Shown here in pieces: positions 47,401 through 57,828 of a stretch of DNA of 60,000 nucleotides (position 1 is its first letter; every line of letters begins with the position of its first letter). The notes under the pieces were generated by a model. It was not told where the DNA came from and ran no database searches. It saw only the letters and a program-made list of their open reading frames with translations. Position numbers and translations under genes: made by a program. The stretch comes from Lingula anatina (Eukaryota; Brachiopoda; Lingulata; Lingulida; Lingulidae): assembly GCF_001039355.2 (NCBI RefSeq), contig NW_019775491.1, positions 865,740 to 925,739 on the forward strand, read 5' to 3'.

Positions 47401-50400
47401 CAATTACCTAGTGTTTAGAAAACATTACTTAACCCACAGGATAATTGCCCAGAGGATAACAATTTCAGATAGTGTTATCCATAGGATAGCACTTTCCAGT
47501 GTTGATGAATATGTACACATACAGAGTTTTTAAAAATATTGGTAACTACATGTATATGCATTGAAACATGGTATACCACAGACCCTTAGATGTTTTATTT
47601 TACTGTCTGTAATAAGAAAACCATTAAAAAATCTAAAACAATTAGATATTCTAAACTCCATTTGAAATATGCTTTTTGTCCCTTTATTGTATCATTTTTC
47701 CTGAAATGGGAGTCCAAAACAATATGAAGGATCAAGGAAATGAGCATTTGTTATTGGTGAAAACACTTTTTTTACTTTGAACTATATTTCCGGTAATCTT
47801 TCTTTATGCAAGCAATGAAAATAAGCTGATTGGTGGAAATTAGATACAGTAGGTACAGTGTGAAAGATGACAGGCATCTGTTCACAAAAAGGAGTAAATA
47901 CTGTAAAAGTAATTTCTGGTTTATGTTGTTTTGCCATGTACAGCATCCAATACCATTTCCTACACACCTGTTGGTATGAATTGAATTTTTTTCTCTTTGT
48001 TTTGCTGGCTATTATAATAATTAGTAGATTGTAATGACTTGCTCTACAATGTATATGTGGTATTGCCTGCTGAAACCCAGGATCAGATGTTTGTTGAAAA
48101 GAGAATAAAATTGATGCAAAGCAATCAATCCAAGGTGGCTGCATAGAGCTGTATGCTATTAGACTGGTTTCCCACACCTACTGTAGTTCCATCCATCTGT
48201 AATGTATCAGTCTATCTCCCTAGAGAGTCTCACTAAATTGCTATCAACTTAACTGTCTTAAATGTCTGTCACGCCTACCGAATCAGCTACGGGATAAAGA
48301 TAATTTCCCCCTAACAGCTTTACTAGGTGTGACAGACATTTAAGCCTGTTAAGTTGATAGCAATTTAGTGAGACTCCCCAGGGAGGTGGATCGATCCAAA
48401 TATCTGTGGGAATGGTCCCTTAGTTTCAGTTTTGTTTGTGATGTCAAGAATGTCAAATATCAGAGAAGGCAAAGAGACATACGAATATCTTAATCATTTT
48501 GTTTTATCCAATTTGAACTGAGAGGGAAATAACACATAGTTTCATGGACCTCAGTCAGGGAATACTCCCAATGTCAGTACATTGTCAAACTAAAACAAAG
48601 AATTATTACTTCTTAGCTGTTAGATTTCTTCTAGTTTTTGTTACTGTTGGAATCTGCATGTATCTTCAAGCTTTTTACCTGTTTGATGATGAAGAGAGCA
48701 GGGTGTAAATGAGGGAAAGGGGGATAGATACAGGCCAATTTAAAAAGGGTGCCATGTGAGGGTTTTAAACCTGCCTGTTTTGCCACCTTGCAACCAGCTC
48801 ACCACTTTCTGCACAAGTGGAGCCAGAGTGAACATATCTGAAGTAAATTTTCTCCCAGGCTTTGACCATTGAATTTAATGGTATATCTCTTACCCTCATT
48901 TAATCAAATTGAGACTCAACATGATTAGAATGGAAGGCATATCTGGCTCTTTTTAAAAATAGCAATTCAGCCAGGCGGCACATCTGGGAAATAAAGAAGA
49001 AGTGAAGTACCTTGGAAATGTCACTTTCTCTGAGGCATGTTATCTTGCCACCTTAAAACTTGCACCGATAAGGTCAACTGGTTTTGCATACACTTTAAAA
49101 CTCAAGAAGACTGACATATCCTCCGTAATTATGCTCAATCCAAACATTTTTCATAGTTTGAACATTTTTTTACACAAATTCTGTTAAACCTGCCACAAGC
49201 AATTTCTGGGAAATGTGCTACCAGATTGTAGCATAATACAACATCAAGTGTTGTAGGAAAACCATTATGCACGGCTTACACTTTACACTAAGATTTGTTT
49301 TAGAAACAAGTCAAACTTTTACCTTCAGGTATAGATGAAAGACTACTTCTCAGTTAAAGAAATAGACATTAGATTTATTCAGTGCCTCTGTAGTTCTCTT
49401 TTAACTGTGAAGGACTGCTTAGAAACATGGTTTTTATCATATTGTGTGAGATAAATTGGGAGAAGATATTTTTCATTAATTTTTATGCATTATAGTTGTT
49501 GTCATTTTTATCATGGGCAAATAATATTGTCATTGTTTGAAAAACGTAACTGACTTGAAACTTCTCATTTGGTTCTTTTAAACTTTGAACAAGTATGTCT
49601 CAAACTTACAATCCCATATTGTAATCCAAGCAAACTTGTGCCCTACCAAATAAAAACAAATTAATATAACAAAATTCATTGAGTGTCAGACTTCTCATTT
49701 CTGGGCAGCAATTACAGGCATGCCACAGCTACCTGCTAGGTAAAATATGTGAAAGGTAAGAAAAATGTCATAACCAGTAATGTTCAAGGAAAAAACATGA
49801 AAGATGAAAGGCATGTAAATTGTTTTTACTGCCTTTTGCACAACCTCTGAACTGGATATTCAGTTCTTTAGCATTTGCTTTAAGCCAGCATGTAACCTTA
49901 GCAATGCCTACTCTATTACATCATAACAATCAGGGAACATCTTTACTTGGCATTCAGAGTGTTTTAGACATGGGTGTACATTTCTTGTATTATTACCACA
50001 AAATCGGCAGTGCCATCTGTTTGGAATTTCAGTTGTGATTATCTTTAATTTGATTAAGCAATGCTGGGAGAAAGTAGTTTCTTTTTCAGAAGCAAGGATT
50101 GCTTGCTCGTAATGTTGGGCTTTGTTTTCAGTGCCTTAATTTTTTTTAAGAAAAAAAGGATTTGGATAGTTCTATGCGTAAATAAAAGAATATTAAATTA
50201 CATCTACAGTGCACATGGTAACACGATCAAGCTAAAATAACTATGTATGCAAACTGTTTGAATATTGAATTTCTTAATGTGACAGTTGATAAACAAATAT
50301 TACCTTTCCCTGTCCAATTAAAAAATACTTTCCCACTTACCATAAAATGGTATCATGGTTGAATGAGGCTGTTTTTGATGGATGAAGTAAAATCCAGTAG

Positions 50401-50887
50401 CAAAGGTTATAAAGTAAAAAAAAAAAACTAATTTCAGTCAGTCAAATCTGATAGACTCATTTTTTTCTTCTAATTAAATCCAGGTATACTTATATTAACA
50501 GTTAAGACAAAAAACTTAAGAAATTCCATGTATAATGGAATTACCTTTCAAATAAGAACCTGTGTAAAGTGATCATCCCCAGTGCTATATTTTTCAAGGG
50601 GATTTATCATGATAACTCAGGATATGCATCTCTTTGATTGGTTGATTGGGGTGACAAGGTCAGTACCATAAAACACGCTTCTCGTTTTGGTTCATTTCAT
50701 GGTATTTTGAAGGCTTTGCAGGTTAATGAAAAAGTAACTGGCTTATTTACTACTTCAACACCATTACATGCATAACTCTGACAGAAACCAACCATTTTAA
50801 GGATGTTGTACTGCACATGTAATTTTTTTTTTAGAAAGGCATGTTCTCTCTCTCTCTTATCAATAAAATGTATGGAATAGAAAAAAA

Positions 50888-50936
<49 letters not shown>

Positions 50937-52569
50937 GTCTTCCTTGGATGTCTGAACTTTACCTCTACCTGTCTAATGTATACATATTCAACAAAACTTA
51001 TTGTCATAGATTCACTCTGTGTTAAGTGTCTTGAAAGTTGGCATTTGTCAGATGTTATTGGTGTGTTTTATCAGAAGGCTGCAATTTAAAACAATAATTA
51101 TTTACGGCTTAAATTTTGCTTCAGAATTAAAAATATATTTCTTATTTTAATGTTATCATGTTTTATATACATTTCTATACTTGGATCTAACAAACATTTG
51201 GTTTTGATGCAGATTTTTTTTCTCCTTTAGCTTTGACTGTCAAGTATCTGACACGGAGATATATAATGGAGTATGATCCCTATATGGGTAAGTATTGGAA
51301 TTTTGTTATCCATTTTTAAGTATGTTTATCTTCAACCCACCATGCATTGATTTTTTTCTTTTTTTTTTTAATTTCACACCTGGTACTCCGGTGTCTTTAT
51401 GCTAACATGCCAACTTTTTGGTTGGCGTTTTCGATATACCTGAAGAGATGGCATACTGGCCAAGTTTTTTTTTTCACTTCTCAGTAAATTGGCTTGTTGT
51501 TTGGATATGTGCCTGGAATCATTCCCCTTTCCCATCTGCTTCCAAATAAACCACAGCCTGTTTGATATCACGTACACTGATGGCAGGTTTACTGGACCAA
51601 AGGCTTTACAGAAGCAGTTTCTGATTCAGTTATTTCTCTCAGGCCTACCCAACTACCAGACACGGCATGGAAAGATCCAGAATTTACGGTAGATCGGATC
51701 ATGCTACCAGTTTTCAAGGTGTATATCAGTATGCGCTTCAAAGTATCAGATGCAGCACCCTCTTGCCTGGTTTGCATGCTGCATCTGATACTTTGTAACG
51801 CGTTCTGATATATATATCTTGAAAACTGGTAGTGTGGTGCGATCTACAGTGAATTCTGGATCCTTCCGTGCCACGTCTGGTAGTTAAGTAGGCCTGACTC
51901 TTAAAACGGGCTCTGTACCTCATCTGATGATCACATTTTGATTTTGTAATTTACTTTTTATAAGACATCTTTTTCAAACAGTACTTCTGTATTCTTGAAA
52001 AAAAGCAGAGAAATTATTATTAAAGATGCATTTAAAGTCAAATTTTTGTGATAAAACCCAACCAAATGCCGCGATATCATTTCAAATAGTGTAATGTAGA
52101 GAAATACAAAAGGGCATTTCCTGAAAAATGATATTTGAATGGATATTTTCTGCTTTCTTTCTGTGCTATAAATATTTGTAGGAAATTCATTTAAATAAGT
52201 AGCAATTGTGTGGGCAGCTATAGTTTGATACATCTTAATGAGAGTGATGATTATGCAATGCCTGCATAAAACTGTGTCATTTATGGGACTTAAATAAAGT
52301 GAAGTGATGGATAAAAAGGTCAATTTACGACCAAAAATTTGAAGAAGGTGCAGTTTTAAACCTATTTTTTAGCAGAACGATGGATAAATTTGGTTTATGA
52401 CCTTGCATGGCAACTTAATTTTAGTTGTATAAGAAACTAGTGGAAGTGGTTTATATGCCTTATAGGGATTCTACGCTCACTTTATATCTAACTTACATTG
52501 AAAATTGTTAAAAATGAAGAAAGGCAAAGATCATGTTTTGGACGTGACCATTACCCTTCTTCCACATTT

Positions 52570-52634
<65 letters not shown>

Positions 52635-55616
52635 GTCTATTTCCCCTGAATTAAACTAGAAATGCTGTATCAAGTAATGGCAAATATGATTACTAGTACT
52701 CCTGTACCGTTCAGTAACAAAATATTGCGCAGAGGAGAAGAGAAGACGTAAATTGTTTACACCATGTGCTTACCAGACCATGTTACTCTCAGTAAACACC
52801 TGCAACAAAAATTGATTATAAGAATGACTGGCAAATAGCTGTATGGGGGAAATTAAAATCAACATTTGGCATGTTCAGTATACTACTTGTTTACACTATA
52901 ATCATGCAATTCTCATATTACAATTTTGCGTCATTGTTTAATGAATTACCTGTATCTCTCAATATTATAAATGTTTTTTTTTTTTTAATGACAGGACAGG
53001 CCTAAGAAAAGGAAAGAATTGTTTCTGAAACCAGTAGATGCAAATATCATACTTTCAAGCATCTTTCAAATTTGTGTTTTGAATTATCAGGCATTTGTAA
53101 TTCAGACCTTTTTTGACAAGAAGAAAAGGCAAAGCTTTGGAAAAGCATCTCGGGGCCAGAAAATATTTTAGAAAGAATGGTGTGTAATGTTTGATTTTTT
53201 TCTTTTTGAGTTGTAAAAATTATCTCACAGATTATCATGAAAACTAACAATGAGTATACAAGTACATCAAAATGGCTTTGAGTAGATACCCATTGATGTT
53301 GCAAATTTAGTCAAAGTGATTTTATTTTTGTAGTAAAGCTCACTTTAAAAAGCATTTTATCTGTTACTGTTTTTTCATCAGACAATGAAAAGAAAAAATA
53401 TTGAAAAAGGATTATATGTTACTGTGCACCATTGTGACCTGCATTGTAATTAGGAAATTGTTCTCAGAATTCAGATGATTTCCCAGCACAAAAACAAGAG
53501 CTGTTGACGTTCCATTGGCACTATGAGGCCATTGAGAGACCAATAAGTTCATTTACGTCTGTTTATTAACCAAATCATACTCAGTCTGATAATTTGCCAG
53601 AGGTCATTTGAAATAGATGCTTTATTGCTTTGATAATCCATCTGGTAGGAGATTTGTGGGATGCTACTGTTCTGAGTCTCTGAAAGAGTTGCAGGGCATT
53701 TGAGTAATGACGCATTTACTAATATGAGATGTAAAGCCACACAAGTATTACTGGAGTAAATATAGCTGATAAGCTCCAAACACTGTTTATGAAAAAATTA
53801 TGTGTGGGCGACTTACGTGTACGCATTTACCAAATCTTTTCAGCATGTTGTTGCAGTAGTTTGTGATTATATCTGAGGGACACTTGTTTCAGTTTGAATG
53901 TAATATGAAGTGTATTTTATTTTTCCTATTAAAAAAGTTAAAATATGTTCACAATTTTATAATTTTTCTCTTTTAGAAGATACATATACAAAGCATGAAT
54001 GTATAGATGCACAAGAGATCATAGTCAGAATAATGGATACTTATGATAGGGTAAGTTCTCTCCCCCTAAAGTTCTTAATAGGAAATTCTTTTTCATTTAA
54101 ATTAAATTATTAAAGGAAAAGGCCTGTAAACTTTCTAAATTAGAAATTTGAAAAACAAAAACAAAAAATCTTCATAAAAAGCCTAATCTTATATTCCTGC
54201 CAATTGTCGTTTTCACTCCAAAAGCAATAAAAGCAACCAACCATCAAATGAAAAACAGATTTCAGTGTCCAATAACTGTAAAACAACACCTCATTTTTCG
54301 TTGTTTTCTAAAGCAGATGGTTTTTATTATGATGAAAAAAGCATTGAAAAGTCGTATGGGTAATGGAATTTTTTTCAACAATACATTAATATCTGGTTAG
54401 AGTGGTTGCAAAAGGGTTTTGAAAGTGATCATTTAAAAATGTGGATTGATTTGAAACATGAAATGAAACTGAAGATGAATAATTCTCAGATGATTATTGT
54501 TTGTTTCAGGAGGGTTCAGACCCTGAAAGATATTTGCGTTGGGCAGATGGCATCATAGTAGTATACAGTATAACTAGCAGGCAGAGCTATGAAGAAGCCA
54601 GGAACTACATTTGCTCAGTTTTGAATTATCAGAATAAAACAACAAGAGAGATTCCACTGGCATTAGTAGGGAACAAAATGGACCTAGAACGATATAGGTA
54701 AATGCACTACTAGTACAAATACATTATATTAATATAGCACATGTATAATATATGTACATGTAACAGGACTTAATCCAGGATTATTTAAGGTGGGGGGGGG
54801 GGTCTGTGTTGGCATGGTGTTTGGGGCAGCTGAAGGGCCCTGAAAAATTTTGGTATTTTAGACGGCGAACAGTACCATTTGGTACAGTTTAGAACTATGA
54901 TTCAGCTAGTGAAAATTCTAATTTCAAGAGGGGACCATTGGTGTGATTTTCTTTTTTCAGAAATCAAAGAGGGGAGTCAGGTCCCCCTGACCCCCCCCCC
55001 CCCCTCCCCCCCCGGTCAGCTAGTGAAAATTCTAATTTCAAGAGGGGATCATTGGTGTGATTTTTTTCAGAAATCGAAGCCCCCCCTTTAATCCGCCACT
55101 GTGTAAATATAAATAAGGCAACCTTGAGTAATGTAGTTTAAGAGTTGAATGTATTCTAAATGTTACTATGTTTTACATAATTTCAGGTTATTATTTTTTT
55201 TTCATTCAATAGTTATTTATGCTTATTTTACAAGGTAATATATTGTTATTTCCAGACAAGTCAGTAAAGCAGAAGGCTCAGCACTTGCCACAGAGCAGGA
55301 ATGTTTGTTCTATGAGACCACAGCAGCAGAGGATTATCAGTGTGTAGAGACCGTCTTTCATGGAATTGTTAAGGAAATTCAGAGGGAGAAAGAGAGACAA
55401 ATGCCTTTACAACCTTTATTTATTACTGAGGACAAACCTTCTGGCAGTATTTCTCTTGGACCTGGCTCAACAGGAAGCTTACAAAGACCTGGCTTCAGGC
55501 GAGCTAAATCGCCAAAAAGTGAAGCAAGAAGTGAAAAAGACAGTGCCCGTGGAGTACATAAAAAATCTGTGCCAAGCTTTAGAATATTCAACAAAAGTTT
55601 CAAAATATTTAATTGA
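44417..55616 (+). CDS. RASL12: RASL12-like atypical Ras-family GTPase
   Basis: Five coding exons: 44417-44651 (5' UTR to 44557, ATG at 44558 with A at -3), 51231-51287, 53977-54050, 54510-54697 and 55256-55616 (TGA). CDS is 774 bp, 257 aa; human RASL12 is 266 aa. An in-frame ATG at 44525 is a possible earlier start; the chosen one best matches the family's short N-terminal extension. Motifs: P-loop GVLGVGKSALTVKYL (Leu at the Ras Gly12 position), EYDPYMEDTY (no switch-I Thr35 equivalent), DTYDREGSDPERYLRWAD (no Gly60 or Gln61 equivalents) and NKMD for guanine recognition. The protein has a Ser/Arg/Lys-rich tail ending FKIFN with no CAAX box, as in RASL12 of vertebrates. Intron 1 is 6.6 kb and rich in foldback elements. 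The missing residues predict weak GTP hydrolysis and no prenylation. RERG-type relatives are the main alternative; the tail favours RASL12. Confidence 0.88.
46940..47261. mobile_element. Long-arm foldback element, family D, copy 1
   Basis: 322 bp made of two inverted arms of about 110 bp, joined by a roughly 95-bp spacer. The left arm starts CAGTCCTACCCAACTACG and the right arm ends GTAGTTGGGTAGGCCTG. Internal landmarks are ACCAGACTCGGCACCGAATG and CATTTGGTGCCGAGTCTGGT. It lies in RASL12 intron 1. The open frame crossing it is an artefact of the repeat. Confidence 0.88.
47289..47510. mobile_element. Foldback MITE, family E
   Basis: About 220 bp with inverted ends: TCATTAACACTGGATAGC at the left, GCACTTTCCAGTGTTGATGA at the right. 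Internal GGATAGCA and GGATAA strings repeat in both directions. It begins 28 bp after family D copy 1. No ORF. Confidence 0.75.
48173..48423. mobile_element. Foldback MITE, family A, best-preserved copy
   Basis: Nearly full-length palindrome. The left arm has GAGTCTCACTAAATTGC, TATCAACTTAACTGTCTTAA and TGTCTGTCACGCCTACC. The right arm has GGTGTGACAGACATTTAAG, TTGATAGCAATTTAG and TGAGACTCCCCAGGGAGG. The right end is GTGGGAATGGTCCC. RNA or single strands of it would form a long hairpin. It lies in RASL12 intron 1. Confidence 0.8.
50891..50932. repeat. (TC)n microsatellite
   Basis: About 21 TC units in RASL12 intron 1. The poly-Ser/Leu open frame across it is not a gene. Confidence 0.95.
51640..51896. 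mobile_element. Long-arm foldback element, family D, copy 2
   Basis: 257 bp with ends CAGGCCTACCCAACTACCAG and CTGGTAGTTAAGTAGGCCTG. The arms meet at a short centre (CATCTGATACTTTG and its complement). It is about 65 bp shorter than copy 1 because of a smaller central part. It lies in RASL12 intron 2, 353 bp downstream of exon 2. Confidence 0.88.
52572..52632. repeat. (AT)n microsatellite
   Basis: About 30 AT units in RASL12 intron 2. Confidence 0.95.
54775..55104. repeat. Inverted-end element with internal 70-bp duplication
   Basis: The left edge reads AATCCAGGATTATTTAAGG followed by a G-run. The right edge reads a C-run followed by TTTAATCCGCCACTG. Within it, CAGCTAGTGAAAATTCTAA through TTTCAGAAATC occurs twice (about 54902-54965 and 55016-55074). 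It sits in RASL12 intron 4, between the exons ending at 54697 and starting at 55256. It is probably a nonautonomous DNA transposon; the open frame across it is repeat-derived. Confidence 0.6.
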
Positions 55617-57407
55617 TCTCTTAAATGAAGAGGTAACAAGAAAGGTGTTGTTCCAGCAGGTTTCAGTGTTGAAGTCAATTACATACATAAGATAGATTTT
55701 GACATCACTCATATATTTTTGTCTTGATAGAATTATTTGCTGCAATGCAACAGATTACTATGAACCTATTTTATAGTAAAAAATGAAATTGGCAGTCTTC
55801 ATAATGAAAGTGAAAAAATCCTGGTTGCTTACTTTAAATTAGTGGAGGTTTGTTTTCATACTTTCATACTTTTCATACTATTTCATCTGAGGTAGAGTGT
55901 CACCATTGGTGTAATTGCCTCAGTACTGACATTTTATAAAATTACATCAGAAAGCTGCAGTCAGATATATATATATTTCACAATGGTAGACATTAAGAGC
56001 AACCATACTATCTCTTACATTATCTTAAGCGTCATAAGATTACTTCATGAATTCATCATCATTTTATATAGAGCATAAGGAAGGCTGTTTTGTTTTTTTT
56101 TTTTCTAGTTATTAAAGAATTGTTCAAGATCACTTTCTTTGTGTAAGGATGTGTATAACATTTGGACATGTTCCAGCAAAAAGACAAACCATTTCATGGA
56201 ATTAGAATTTATTGTCACATTAGAAATAATTTTGCTTTTTAGCCTGCAAATACATGCCAATTGTATGCATCATATTTAAAAGCATTCAAGTAGATATCTA
56301 CAGCTTTGATGCATCATATAGTTGCCAAATGAAATATTTAATATGTTCAACATTTTGAAATTCTTGTTACTTTCAAAAACTTTTAGAACACAACTTACTT
56401 TTAGAACACAACTTATCTCATTAAACCTTGCGTCAGCAACTGCTTGATCAAAAAACAAAGCAATATGTAGAGCGTTATATTATTTGGAAAACAAAGCATT
56501 GTTTGTCACAGTATCTTACTCAAATTATTTTTGTTGCAGCAGAATTGTGAGAAATGTAAAAGAACCAAATAATTTGTTTCAGGTGTATATGGATATGGTG
56601 AAATGTGTCTCTTACAGAGAAAACTGTTGAAATTAAAATCATTACCATCATGATGTATTTATTTTTATTTAATTTGTGGGACCAATTTTGTGATTTCATG
56701 TTTATTCCTTTTCACAAGTAAAAAATCAATTTAATTAAGGTCCTCATGCGCCAAAGTTTTTTTTTTTTCATTATGTTATGTGCACTGTTAATTTAAAGAC
56801 TAATGTACAACCTCATTGTCATTTTTCATGTGTTTTGTTTCTTCATTTAGTAAAAGTTTATATAAGTAATAAATGTCACACTGTTCATCTCATGTATTTC
56901 ATTGTTTTGGTCTGTACACAATAAAATACCAAGGATTTATTACACAGGAATTTTATTGCCTTTTCTATGTTGAAATATAAGTATTTCCATTTGAGATCTT
57001 TTGGATTGATGGTCGTATGATATATCCAAAGCTTTCAATGTCAAAAAAATTTTGATTTAAGAAGAGTTAAATTGCGTTACACATGCATAGTAGTGTTCAG
57101 CAACATCCACTGCCCCTCTTTCACTCTCAAAACCAAGATAGACCATAACAAGTAACAATCTAATTATCAAAGTGAAAGGCTGACAAATACTTACTAAATA
57201 AAAGCAAACCAATTTAAATAAATTATTCTAAATAATAATTATATCTGCCTATTAAGTAACATTACGAATTAAGTAATTTAATTTAAATAGTTTCTTGTTG
57301 GAGTAGTGAGGGTTTTACAAAATTACTCCCACTCACTAACTCATTGCGTTAGCGGAGATGTGTCCGTGTAATACGTCACGTGACCGACACAAGAGACTTA
57401 CAGAAAA
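55617..57407. other. RASL12 3' flank and KHDC4 upstream region
   Basis: About 1.8 kb. The left part is probably RASL12 3' untranslated sequence; AATAAA occurs at 56868-56873 and again at 56920-56925. The right end is less AT-rich and CpG-containing and leads into the KHDC4 promoter. No gene is seen. Confidence 0.55.
57375..57384. promoter_or_regulatory. E-box palindrome GTCACGTGAC upstream of KHDC4
   Basis: Perfect 10-bp palindrome around CACGTG, 24 bp before the KHDC4 ATG. bHLH-zip factors (USF, Myc/Max, TFEB class) bind this type of site. Its closeness to the start codon suggests it is at or within the transcription start region. Functional role inferred. Confidence 0.5.
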
Positions 57408-57793
57408 ATGGCAGCTGTTGAAAGGTGCGTCTGTTTTTTCATTAAATTCTAAATATTTGACCTTCTTAGCGATAAAATCACTTACTCACGTGTAAGATTA
57501 ACACTTCAATTTCAATAGTCAGCATACAGCGTCAAATACTAATTGAGCATTTTTGAATGTGGATGTACTGTACTTGTTGGAGAGAGAGAAATTTAATCTT
57601 TCCTGCCTAGTTATAACTGGTCGTGTTATTTATGTTTAATTTATTATCATATTATCAATTCATCAGAAAAGTAGAAAAAGTGAGCACTGCCTTGTGAAAG
57701 TGATATGTTGATAGTTACCACAACTCAAGATTATAGACCTACACTTACATTATTAGTGATTATTCGTCTCGAACAACTAGCGGCACTTTTGCA

Positions 57794-57828
<35 letters not shown>

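Noticed and set aside
50841-51089. 82-codon Ser/Leu-repeat protein
   Set aside because: Produced by the (TC)n microsatellite.
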